Assembly: GCA_024036415.1 (NCBI GenBank) | Contig: JAMWET010006976.1 | Location: 1-64,000, forward strand | DNA: 64,000 bases | Source of the DNA: Prochilodus magdalenae | Taxonomy: Eukaryota; Chordata; Actinopteri; Characiformes; Prochilodontidae | Direction: 5' to 3' | Part shown: one piece after another, positions 31,131-41,936 of the stretch | Numbering within the stretch: position 1 is the first letter of the stretch | Layout of the letters: every line of letters begins with the position of its first letter | Notes under the pieces: generated by a model | Seen by the model: the letters and a program-made list of their open reading frames with translations, nothing else | Told to the model about the DNA's origin: nothing | Database searches by the model: none | Translations under genes and position numbers: made by a program

Positions 31131-34100
31131 ATGTCTGATACCGAGCAGCAGTTTATGGAGACGTCGGAAAATGGGCACGAAGGAGACGACATGAACGGAG
31201 CCGAGGGGTACGACGAGGCCCAAGCCGGCGTGGACAAAGACGGAGATCAAAATGGTGCCAACGAGGGGAGCCAGATCGAAGCCAGTAAAGGCGAGGAAGA
31301 TGCCGGGTATGTGGAGAAAGCCTCAAAAACCTCTCAATTAAAAGTGTCTGTGGTGGTCTTTGTCCCTCTCGTCTTTGTTGGCGCCATGTGCCGGTTGACG
31401 AAGGGGGATGGGCGCTTTGGAATTGGGGCCTATGATCCCTATTTGAGTGGCGGGCGGTAAAGTGTGAAATGTAATATCGCGATACTGCATTATTATATCG
31501 CGGTGCTACGATATGTGGAGCCTTGGTTTGCATTGATGTCATTTAAACTCCTGCGTCTTGGGCTCTGCTACTGTATGCATTCTTGAGTATTAGTGGTAAA
31601 GGGCTTTTAGTAAAGATATGGGTTCTATGTAGAACAGTCTGCATGCTTAAAGGCTCTTTGCAAGGTAAAACGTTTCTGGTTGATGGTGCTTGTTTGTACC
31701 ATTCAGAAGTTTTGAGCCACATACTACTGTTTCAGCCAATCTGAAGAACCTTTTAGCTGTGCAAAGATTCGTTTAAGCTTGGTGAAGGTTCTGTATAGGA
31801 CACATGGTGTTGTATCTCCATGTTGATTGGTCTGTTTGATCTTAGTAAGTTTTAATCAAAGTGATATATGGGAAATGTTTTAGTTACACAAAGAATAAAT
31901 GAATGAATGGCATTAAATCACGACAAGATGTTGAGTGGTGGGCGATATTGATCAAGTCACCTTACAATATCTGATGACTTTCCACAGATGAGGTTAAACT
32001 CGTGTTGAGTTCTGCTGCTATACGCACCTGAGGGAGGTGGTTCAGGGGTTCTTTAGTAAAGGTACTGGGTGTAGGATGGTTTTAAAGGTTGATGAGGGAA
32101 TGTGGATGTTTCTATACATCAACCATGACTTCGCATTCTCTATAGAACCACACAGCACATTCATTGATCAATCTGAAATTTTTTCACCATGTGAATAACT
32201 ATATGCTTGCATATGGTTCAGCATTGGACTTCTGAATGGAACCGTTGTCTTTGAGATGATTGTCTTACAAACCTTGTATTGATTAGTCTGTCTTTTTATA
32301 CATTTATTAAACTTAATCTAAAGCAAACCAGTAAGATTGGATGATTAGGTGAATGAAAAGGAAACAAAAATAAACCACTTGGCAAGTGAGGTATTATGAT
32401 GTTGGTCTGTAAGGTCACCAACTGTGCAGCAACATTGCAGGGTTCTGCCTCGAGATATCGCCCAGCACCTTCCACACTTTTTAATTTGAGTCTTTATGTA
32501 CCTGCAGATAATGCGCCCGTTCTTAAATGTATGTTACGGGCAACAATGCCCCCTTTACTGTTACCTTATTTTGAAGTACGCATACTTTATTCCTCTAGGA
32601 AAATGTTTGTTGGGGGCCTCAGCTGGGATACTAGTAAAAAGGATCTGAAAGATTACTTCTCTAAATATGGTGAGGTGACAGACTGCACCATTAAAATGGA
32701 CCCAAACACTGGACGGTCAAGAGGATTTGGGTTCATTCTGTTCAAAGATTCAACAAGTGTAGAAAAAGTAAGTTCTGGACCACTGTTAACGCACTCCACT
32801 CCTAGCTCTGCTCCGTGCCAAAAGCATGTCTCTAAACTGCTGTATCGTTCTCACCCTAACGTAGGTACTAGCTCAGAAGGAGCACCGGCTCGATGGGAGA
32901 CAAATCGACCCAAAGAAGGCCATGGCGATGAAGAAGGAGCCGGTCAAGAAGATATTTGTTGGTGGTCTGAACCCCGAGACATCAGAAGAGAAGATTCGCG
33001 AGTATTTCGGTGCCTTTGGAGAGGTATGATGCCCTTCGCTCGGCTTGTGGGGGTGCCTCGCTGGTTTGTGGAAGAGTAGCTTGTTTTCTGACCGCCCTCG
33101 CTTCTGTTGTTCCAGATTGAGACTATTGAGCTTCCGATGGATTCGAAAACAAACAAGAGGCGAGGGTTTGTCTTCATCAGCTTTAAGGAGGAAGAGACGG
33201 TCAAAAAGATCCTTGAGAAGAAGTACCATAATGTCAGTGGAACCAAGGACTCGAACGGGAAAGAAGGCCTTGTAAGTGTTTCTTTATTTTTTTATTTTTG
33301 CATTGTCTATTAAATGGTCGTCTTGGTAACGATCTGTAAATTATGATGCAAAAGCTGTTGGCTCACTTTTGAAGCAGCCAGCCAAGTGGGTAGTTTTATC
33401 TAGTGGGTCTGTGCTGAGCCTTGTGTTGAGTTATTAATGTGAGGTTTTTAAAGAAATTGTAGTGGAACATTTGCAATGAGGCATTGGACAAACAATTCCC
33501 ACAATATGACCCTGTTTATCATAATAGATTTGTGAATTTCTTCAAGTTATATTGGCTGTAGAGCACAGTTTAAAATGACCATGTCTCTTTTCGTTCCTCT
33601 CAGTGTGAGATCAAGATCGCCCAGCCTAAGGAGGTGTATCAGCAGCAGCAGTATGGTGGGCGCTTTGGAGGCAGAGGCAGGGGTCGTGGCGGTAAGTGTT
33701 GAGGTTTGATGGTTTTTTGGCACAGCTAGCCATGATCGTTGTGTGATGCGGATCAGTCTTGCTGTGTAAGAGAACAGGCATGGGGTGGTCTTTTGATAGT
33801 CAGAGTATAGCTTGGGGGATTGTTTTGGCAGCTGTGTTGCCTTCGTCCCGAATTTCGAGTTGGTATTGACCAGCCTATTGTCGTCTTAAAGCTCTTGTGT
33901 GTAGTGTCAGTAAATCTGCAGGTCCTTTCAAGCTCAAGTGGAGGAACCTCCATGTTGGCTTAGTTTTACAGTTTGCTATTAAAGCTTAACCCAACCGAAG
34001 CCTAATCACCGCTTCTGATCCTTGCAGGCCAGGGTAATAACTGGAACCAGGGCCACAACAACTACTGGAATCAGGGCTATGGAAACCAAGGCTATGGCTA

Positions 34101-34352
34101 CGGTGGGCAGCAGGGCTATGGTGGATATGGAGGCTATGGAAACTATGACTATTCATCAGGCTATTATGGCTACGGCGGTGGCTACGACTACAGTAAGAGC
34201 CTTTTCACCAAACAGTTTTGCGTTTCTGGGTCTGTAAAAACAAGGTTAATCAAATTGTTTTCTATGCTCTTCTCTCCACCCCAGACCAGGGCAACACAAG
34301 CTATGGGAAAACTCCAAGACGTGGTGGCCATCAGGGCTACAAACCATACTGA
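31131..34352 (+). CDS. hnrnpab: Heterogeneous nuclear ribonucleoprotein A/B
   Basis: Two-RRM RNA-binding protein of the hnRNP D/AB group, acting in pre-mRNA handling, mRNA transport and translation. Seven coding exons: 31131-31306, 32599-32767, 32865-33023, 33116-33271, 33604-33691, 34028-34192, 34285-34352; 981 nt, 326 aa (human about 332). Acidic N-terminus (1-58). RRM1 has RNP2 MFVGGL (61-66) and RNP1 RGFGFILF (100-107); RRM2 has IFVGGL (145-150) and RGFVFISF (184-191). A Gly/Tyr/Gln-rich tail (about 230-326) ends [10 protein letters not shown], a PY-type nuclear import signal. Odd: residues 213-220 (DSNGKEGL) lie between VSGTK and [11 protein letters not shown], an insert absent from the human form as I know it. 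Zebrafish has two hnrnpab paralogues; which one this is cannot be told here. Confidence 0.95.
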
Positions 34353-34367
34353 TCATGTGTAGTGCAG

Positions 34368-34625
34368 GTATGCACTGTAACTTTCTTTTTGCTGTTCGTG
34401 GCCGATGGTCAGTAGGTTAACGGGTTAATGCTGCCAGGGAGGGACACGTAATTGGGAGGGGTGGGGTAGAAAGGTGTAGCCTGGGAACTGAAGAGAGAAA
34501 CGCAATAGTAAACACTACATAAATCAATGTCTGATTATCATATTGTTTCTATTGGAATGAGTATTACATACTGTCTCAGATGATGCATTAAACGGTTTCT
34601 CCCTCTCTCTCTTTCTCTCTTGAAG
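34368..34625 (+). other. hnrnpab: Intron in the hnrnpab 3'UTR
   Basis: GTGCAG|gtatgc lies 15 nt after the stop codon, and a strong acceptor (CT-rich tract, then ttgaag) lies at 34625. The stop is less than 50 nt from the junction, so the spliced mRNA should escape nonsense-mediated decay. 3'UTR introns are known in the hnRNP D/AB group. Confidence 0.7.
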
Positions 34626-34945
34626 GTCGCAAGACTTCCAAACCAGTGAACTGGTCCCGGTGAACACAGGGGTTCAGTCTTTTACTTTTGGATGTTGGCA
34701 GAATCTGGCCTTCTGCTCCATTTTGTACAGACATCAAAATAAGGAACTGGGGGAAGCAAATGTCACTTTTCACTTTTTATTTTATACCTTTTTCGTTTTG
34801 TCCATTTTTACATTTCCAGAGACGGAAGTGTTATTTTTTACTGTACTTTTTGGTACCTTTTTGAATCTAATGTATTGTATGGTTGTATTTTACATCTTGG
34901 CTGTATTTACCACACCTAGGCTCAGAGCTCGCAAACCTTTTTCAT

Positions 34946-34951
34946 AATAAA
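34946..34951 (+). promoter_or_regulatory. hnrnpab polyadenylation signal (AATAAA)
   Basis: AATAAA followed by a T/GT-rich stretch. A second AATAAA near 35365, after 'ttggacaaatttggtgg', could be an alternative distal site. Confidence 0.6.
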
Positions 34952-34989
34952 TGATTTTGTTTAATTTTTTGGTGTTTCTGTACCTAGTT

Positions 34990-36330
34990 ATTTTTTTTTC
35001 CCGTTTCCTCCTGTGCTCTGTGTTGCGACGTTGCATGGCTCGAAGTTTGACGTGAGCTGAAAAGGGATAATGAGAGGTTGTAGGTTTGTGTGTAATGTGC
35101 AGGCAGTGAGTTCCTTAAGTGACCAGTTTTGTTTTTGTGTTTGTAGTTTTGGTTTTTGTTTTTTCTCCATATTCTTGTTTTTTTTCCCCTCTGCTTCATT
35201 TGTTTTGCTTTTAAGGAGATTTCTTCCCGTCTTATTGGTTTATTTAAAAAGTGGCTTTAATAGTGGTAAAACTATACCTCAAAGCATACACCTGTAACCG
35301 TAAGAGGATTCTTCCTCACTCACTGGAACCTCATTCTTCCAGTGTCTTGGACAAATTTGGTGGAAATAAACTTGGTTTTTAAGATATCTATTGTACGTCT
35401 AATGCTTTTAAACGTCGGTAACGGTCACCTTTTTTTAGACAAGCGTTTGTCATACACTGCCCAAGCCTCTGCATGGTACTGCATGTGTTCTGTTGACGCT
35501 AGTCGTCCAGGAGTTAGGTGGGTTGGATTGCCCGACTGAAGCAGCATGCTGAATTTTTCAGGGTGAGTTAATGTTGGAGTCCTTTTTTTATTTTTCGTTT
35601 CAGACACATCCTCATATTCCACAAACCCTAATTGCATCAAATGCACATGTGTCCTGCACAGTGTAAACCCAAAGAGGGCCCAAGAGTTACTTGACCCTGT
35701 GCTCCAACTTGTGGAAATGCTTAATGGCGTGTATGTCTTTGTAAGATGAAGCATGCTTTGTAATATTCCAGGTTTGGTGACTTGCTGAATATGTACAGTA
35801 GTATTTTTGATATTTTGTAGTTTTTCATTGGGGGGTGTGTGGCTGTATGTGTGTGCGGTTGATTCTTACACAATGAAATTGAGTCGTATGGCGTAGAACA
35901 GATTTCTATAGTTATTTTATTGGTGGACATGAGAACAAAGAGGGTATTCCCTAAAACGGGATTTCTAGCTTGCCTAGTTTAAACCAGAGGACTGTCCAAT
36001 AGCAAAGTGTTTCAGCTCTGTTCCGATTGGACAGGCTTGAGAAATCCTGTTCCGTGGAATACCCACAAGTGTCAATGCCTTATTTAATGCCTTTTGACGT
36101 TTATTATATAAATTGTGTATTTATTTTTGGCTTGTTTGTTTACTGATTGTTTTGGGTGGTAATGAGTCTTGTTCCAGAAATGATAATAGGACTTTGGACC
36201 CATAATAAATCATGCTCCTGTTACTCTCCATACTTAAGTATGTTTGAAGGTAATTGAGTACTGTTACTCCAGTGGAAGTCTAAAGGGTGGAGCTTCTACT
36301 GACACTGGAGGAGGATTTTTACCTTGGAGG
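34990..36330. other. hnrnpab 3' flank, no gene seen
   Basis: T-rich, with possible extended 3'UTR up to the AATAAA near 35365. No coding exon with plausible splice sites and no clear transposon ends. Confidence 0.45.
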
Positions 36331-36339
36331 TTCTACTTT

Positions 36340-37135
36340 CTCATGTACATTGGACAAGAGACTCTGAAAGCTTCATTTCAGGTTCACTCCAAATAACGAA
36401 ACATGTACAGTAACAAACCAGGAAATCTATAGAGGAATTAGAAGTTAGATGTCCACTAATCAAAAGAACATCTCCACCCAGAAGGATTGGGGGATTGCAG
36501 TGCTGTTGGGAAGGAAGATAAAGGTCACCATTAACAATAAATGATGATGCATGTAGAGTGATATGATCAATATCTACTGAGCTACACATACAGAAGTCTG
36601 TCTCTCAGTATGGAGTCGGGCTGCCATGTTTGCAACAAACGTCTTGGTGCTGACCACGGCACCTTCACATATGGATTCGTTGGTCGCCTCCACCAAGACT
36701 AATATGGGACTTATCACCGAAGATGACCCGCGGCCATTCGGAGTCACTCCATGACAGTCTGGTACGACACCACTGCAGTCTTTGGTGACGGTGACGTGGT
36801 GTTAAGGACAGTCGTGGTAACGGTCTGTGTGCATGTAGTCCTGCGTGGTGCTGCACTAACAGGATGACTTATGGAGGACGTCGCTGCTCACTGAATGTCC
36901 ACAGCTGTGGCTGTTTTGTCAGTCAGGTACAGAGACAGGACCTGTCCAAGTGTATGTCACATGCACAGACGAGTGAAACTTTATTGGCATGTCCCACCAT
37001 GTCAAACCTTCCCACCAAGTTTCATTCATGTCGGATGATTCCTTCTAAGTGCAGCTATCGTTTTGATGATGGTTGTAGTCAGAATGGAGTTTTGCTGCCC
37101 AAGACGACGTACTGTAAAGATGGACAAGTAGATTA
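36340..37135 (-). mobile_element. Tc1/mariner-like element, deletion derivative (copy 2)
   Basis: Minus-strand fragments read SDSEWPRVIFGDKSHISLGGG, the same transposase region as copy 1, preceded by LHAHRPLPRLSLTPRHRHQR (the DNA-binding/linker part). It is more strongly deleted: the sequence passes from the region after the first Asp motif almost directly to the 'ctgagagacagacttctgta' block. Shares the 'gggaaggaagataaaggt' and 'gagctacacatacagaagtc' blocks with copy 3. Not functional. Confidence 0.7.
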
Positions 37136-37868
37136 GTTTGAACCCTTTAAGTGATTTTCAGATTCCAGTTCTACTGTTCCCATTATTCCTGTTTTATAAA
37201 ATTGGTTCCAGTTGCAGATGGTGTCCACATGGAGGCCTTACTCAACCTTAGAGACACTAACAGCAGCTGGTTTCCCTTGAGACCGTCACTGAGGTTCAAA
37301 CTGTGCTTTGTGGTTTTAGGTCAGTGGGTCTCCCTATTTTGGGACCTGTCCTGTTTAAGAGTCCGTCTGTCTCCATCACTGGGCTTCGGATTTCAGCAGG
37401 TCTTCCTCCGTCCTGTCTGTACTTGTTTCAAATGTAGCGGCGTAATTTTCGGACACAGCTTCTTATCACACACTCTGATGTGACCAATATAGCTTCCCGG
37501 CAGCCAACAGCAGGGGTGGGTTTGGAATAGACACTAAAGCCATGCAGGAAAGTACCTCATCCTCTCCGGGAATGCCATTGTGGTGGATCCGTGTGGCTGT
37601 TTTTCTTCCGAAGGCCGTGGACAACTTGTGTCCTCGGACTGCCTCAGTCAGGAAGCTGAAACTGGGCTGTGGTTAAACCTTCTGGCAGGACAATGAGCCA
37701 AAACACACCTCAAGAACAACACAAAAGGGATCAGACCATGGAATCACGGTGGAGTCCGGAATCTGAAGGATCTGGAGAGCTTCTGGATGGTCTCGGGTCC
37801 TTTGCCGTGTGTTCTCTAGTCTTATTAAGCATTACAGGAAGAGACAGGACCACCGCAGTGCAGGGGTT
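37136..37868. other. Intergenic, no gene seen
   Basis: The region 37600-37740 ('gaagctgaaactgggctgtgg', 'caggacaatgagccaaaaca') resembles a decayed transposase segment in which the 'DNA-P-H' style block of Tc1 elements would fall, so it may belong to a second, older element. No usable frame. Confidence 0.4.
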
Positions 37869-37871
37869 ATG

Positions 37872-38345
37872 GGTGTGGTGGTGGTGTGAGTGGATCAGAC
37901 ACAGCAGTCCACCAACCAAACCGTCCAGCCAAAAGCATCCTGTGGACAGCGTCCTGTGACCGCTGATGAAGGACTAGAGGATGACCAACACTGCACTGTG
38001 CAGCAGCAGATGAGCTATCGTCTCTGACTGTCCATCTACAAGGTGGAGCAGCAAGGTAGGAGTGTCTAATAGAGTGGACAGTGAGTGGACACAGTGTCTC
38101 AACACTCCAGCAGCACTGCTGTGTCTGATCCACTCACACCAGCACCACACACACTAACACACCAGTGTCACTGCAGTGCTAAAAATGACCCACCACCTAC
38201 ATACTACCTGCTCTGTGGTGGTCCTGTGGGGGTCCTGACCCTTAAAGAACAGGGTAATACAGTATACAGAGGAACAGATGGACTACAGTCTCTAACTGTA
38301 CAACTACAGAGTGTCCTATATGGTCAGTGGAGCTGATAAGATGGT
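37872..38345. repeat. Palindromic element joined to family B repeat
   Basis: Inverted arms 'ggtgtgagtggatcagacac' (about 37882) and 'gtgtctgatccactcacacc' (about 38120) bracket about 220 bp. From there family B continues to 38345 with the blocks seen at 20305-20520. The 20-kb copy lacks the left arm and centre, so it is either a partial copy or shows that the two parts are separate elements. Confidence 0.65.
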
Positions 38346-38379
38346 CAGTGAGTGCTGAACACTATGACTTGAACTCCGA

Positions 38380-38540
38380 ACGGACAGCACGGTGAGTACT
38401 GCTGACGCCTCACAGCAAGTAGGACCTGGGTTTGATTCCCATCGGCTGGAATCTCAGAAACACTAAACACAGTGAGGCATAGTTAGTGACAGTGATGGCG
38501 TGTACTGTACCTGCTCTATCACCCACCTTTACTACACACT
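38380..38540 (+). mobile_element. tRNA-like SINE fragment
   Basis: Contains 'gcctcacagcaagtagga' followed by 'cctgggtttgattcccatc', the latter resembling a pol III B box (GGTTCRANNCC type). This combination is a familiar fish SINE-type block. The A-box end is degraded. Confidence 0.5.
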
Positions 38541-38619
38541 CCGCCCCGAAACCAAACAGGAGCCGCACGGTTCTAGATTCCACACACTGAATGAATAAAC
38601 CACACGTATTTGTGTCACA

Positions 38620-38625
38620 GTTTAA
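38620..38625 (-). promoter_or_regulatory. Candidate eif4ebp3l polyadenylation signal (ATTAAA, minus)
   Basis: TTTAAT on the plus strand reads ATTAAA on the minus strand, about 510 nt after the stop codon at 39138. No canonical AATAAA was found closer on the minus strand. Confidence 0.4.
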
Positions 38626-39137
38626 TCAAAGTAATAAAAATCTGGCAACAATCTGGCAACCCAGAGGGAGCACCAGTGGAGTACTTGGGTTTACAAAAAG
38701 TGCGTGCTAGTACACTGATCACGGTTACTAAGTCAGTTTGGTACATTCGGCTGGCACGCGTTTACTGCACGTTAGTCAATCGGTGTTTATCCGAGGGGCA
38801 ATTTTGACTGGAGAGTATTTCATGGCATTTCCCCTCTTCCCCTCGCTCCCTCCATCCCTCCCTCCGTCCCTCCCAACAATGTAATAATACATTTCCCTTT
38901 TACAAAATACAAAGTACCATATGTACAATAGGAAACATTCGGAGGATGCGCACAGACATCCACAGTCTCTTCGGTTTCTTCTGATAAACGGATCACTGCT
39001 GACAAATACCTGTAAATAAAAAACACCCTCTGTGTTCAACCCCGCCAAGGAACCTACTGAACACAGCGAGTGCTGGTTATGGGGAAACGTAGCAGCGTCC
39101 CAGCAGAAAAGCCTTACTCCACAGGAGGCAGAAATGC

Positions 39138-39361
39138 TCAAATGTCCATCTCGAACTGGCTTTCTTCAGCTGCAAACAGAAACCACGGTCACGTTAACCC
39201 TTCCCATATCTGAAAGCTCTGTAGTCATAACGGGGGGAACTGAAGTGTAGACCCCCATATGCATAATTACATTATTTTTTATTTTATAGTTTTTTATTCA
39301 TGGCTGAAGGCCTTTAATTACAGAAGTTATTACATGATAACCAAATGTCCCAAAAAAAAAA

Positions 39362-39431
<70 letters not shown>

Positions 39432-41905
39432 TTTTTTTTTTTTTAATTATTTATTTATTTATTTATTTTTTTGGACATTTGGTTATCATGTAATAACTTC
39501 TGTAATCCACAGTCTCTTTGGAGGTCTGCTTTGCCTCACAATGCCTATATATATATATATATATACATATATTGGCATTGTGAGGCAAAGCAGACCTCCG
39601 ACCAATCTTACATAGAACTACATATAAAACCCAGAAGTCCTGTGTAGAAACATGTTTGTATAATAAATAAACTGGCCATATTAACGTAGTGACCCCTGAA
39701 TCCCACCACCACCATCACCACCACCACCGTAAAGGCATCAGGAGTCTATAGGTTTCAAACCGCTCTACACGACCCAGTTCACACCTCAACAGTTTAATTA
39801 CGCAGAAACCGTGAAGGTTCGATTCAAATACTACCTATTACTAGAAGGAGCCCCTTTTGCATCTGGGTCTGCCATTACCAGCAGCCCCGAGAGACTTTGC
39901 AGTCCACCCAAAATAGAAAGCCTGACCCACATACAGCTTGTCAAGGTCCAGCTGAGCTGTGCATGCGACTTGTGTTGTGCTACTGTTGCCACGGATTCTA
40001 GGACTGCACAATGTGTTGATCAGATCACTACTGTCGGCTGTTATCACTACGCTCAGCCCTTTCACTACGCTCAGCACTTATCACTACGCTCAGCACTTAT
40101 CACTACTGTCGGCTGTTATCACTACTGTCAGCTGTTATCACTACGCTCAGCTGTTATCACTACGCTCAGCACATATCACTACTGTCGGCTGTTATCACTA
40201 CTGTCGGCTGTTATCACTACGCTCAGCACTTATCACTACTGTCAGCTGTTATCACTACGCTCAGCACTTATCACTACGCTCAGCACTTATCACTACTGTC
40301 GGCTGTTATCACTACGCTCAGCACTTATCACTACTGTCGGCTGTTATCACTACGCTCAGCACTTATCACTACACTCAGCACTTATCACTACTGTCGGCTG
40401 TTATCACTACGCTCAGCACTTATCACTACGCTCAGCACTTATCACTACTGTCAGCTGTTATCACTACGCTCAGCACTTATCACTACTGTCGGCTGTTATC
40501 ACTACGCTCAGCACTTATCACTACTGTCGGCTGTTATCACTACGCTCAGCACTTATCACTACTGTCAGCTGTTATCACTACGCTCAGCACTTATCACTAC
40601 GCTCAGCACTTATCACTACTGTCGGCTGTTATCACTACTGTCAGCTGTTATCACTACTGTCGGCTGTTATCACTACGCTCAGCACTTATCACTACGCTCA
40701 GCACTTATCACTACTGTCAGCTGTTATCACTACGCTCAGCACTTATCACTACTGTCGGCTGTTATCACTACGCTCAGCACTTATCACTACTGTCGGCTGT
40801 TATCACTACGCTCAGCACTTATCACTACACTCAGCACTTATCACTACTGTCGGCTGTTATCACCACGCTCAGCCCTTTCACTACGCTCAGCACTCATCAC
40901 TACGCTCAGCACTTTCACTACGCTCAGCACTTATCACTACGCTTGGCACTTATCACTATGCTAAGCAGCTATCACTACGCTCAGCACTTATTACTACGCA
41001 CAGCACTCATCACTATGCTCAGCACTTATCACTACTGTCGGCTGTTATCACTACTGGCGGCTGTTATCACTACTGTTGGCTGTTATCACTCAGCAGTTAT
41101 CACTACGCTCAGCACTTATCACTACTGTCGGCTGTTATCACCACGCTCAGCCCTTTCACTACGCTCAGCCCTTTCACTACGCTCAGCACTTATCACTACG
41201 CTCAGCACTCATCACTACTGTCAGCTGTTATCACTATGCTCAGCACTTATCACTACGCTTGGCACTTATCACTATGCTAAGCAGCTATCACTACGCTCAG
41301 CACTTATTACTACGCACAGCACTTATCACTATGCTCAGCAGTTATCACTACTGGCGGCTGTTATCACTACTGTCTGCTGTTATCACTACGCTCAGCACTT
41401 ATCAGCGCTGTCAGTAAAGTGGTTATGCCCTGTGATTTGGCTTGACTGCTCAGAAGACCCCATCTCTGACTGTGTGGTGTGAAGGCACGTTGTCTATCGT
41501 AGCTGTATTAGGGGTCATACTGCTGATCTCATTATTTTAATAGATCTACTTCACCTGTCAGCCCCTTGTCCTCCTCCAGCTCCTCCTCTTTCAGCTCCTG
41601 CAGTTTGGCCAGAGGATGATGGGAAGGAACGGTCACCCCTGGAATCTGGGGCAGGCAGCAGGGAGGGGTGCGCGCAATCGGAGAATTCCTACAGTCCAGC
41701 AAGAACTTTCTGTCGTAAATGATCCGAGTGCCTGTAGAGAGACGCACAAGCCACAAATGCTTTAAGCGTCTAGGTCTAGATGACCACGTGACCTCTGTCT
41801 GGAGAGATTAGTCCCAACATGCCTTCCTTGGCTCTCATAAGCATCGCCAGTACTAGCAGAATACTGAATGTCTGATTGACTGGCATGTAAATTAGCATCC
41901 TATAG

Positions 41906-41936
<31 letters not shown>

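Noticed and set aside
31307..31450. Read-through of hnrnpab exon 1 to a 109-aa protein
   Set aside because: The donor GCCGG|gtatgt at 31306 gives a perfect join to the RRM1 exon; the extra sequence is intron.
32396..32600. Coding extension upstream of hnrnpab exon 2 (ORF from 32396)
   Set aside because: The frame runs through an intron; a clear acceptor (tcctctag) at 32598 and the phase with exon 1 define the real exon start.
39811..41482. Two overlapping plus-strand ORFs of 489 and 507 codons
   Set aside because: They are translations of the 19-bp minisatellite in different frames; the same peptide words appear in both, and the region is an intron of eif4ebp3l.
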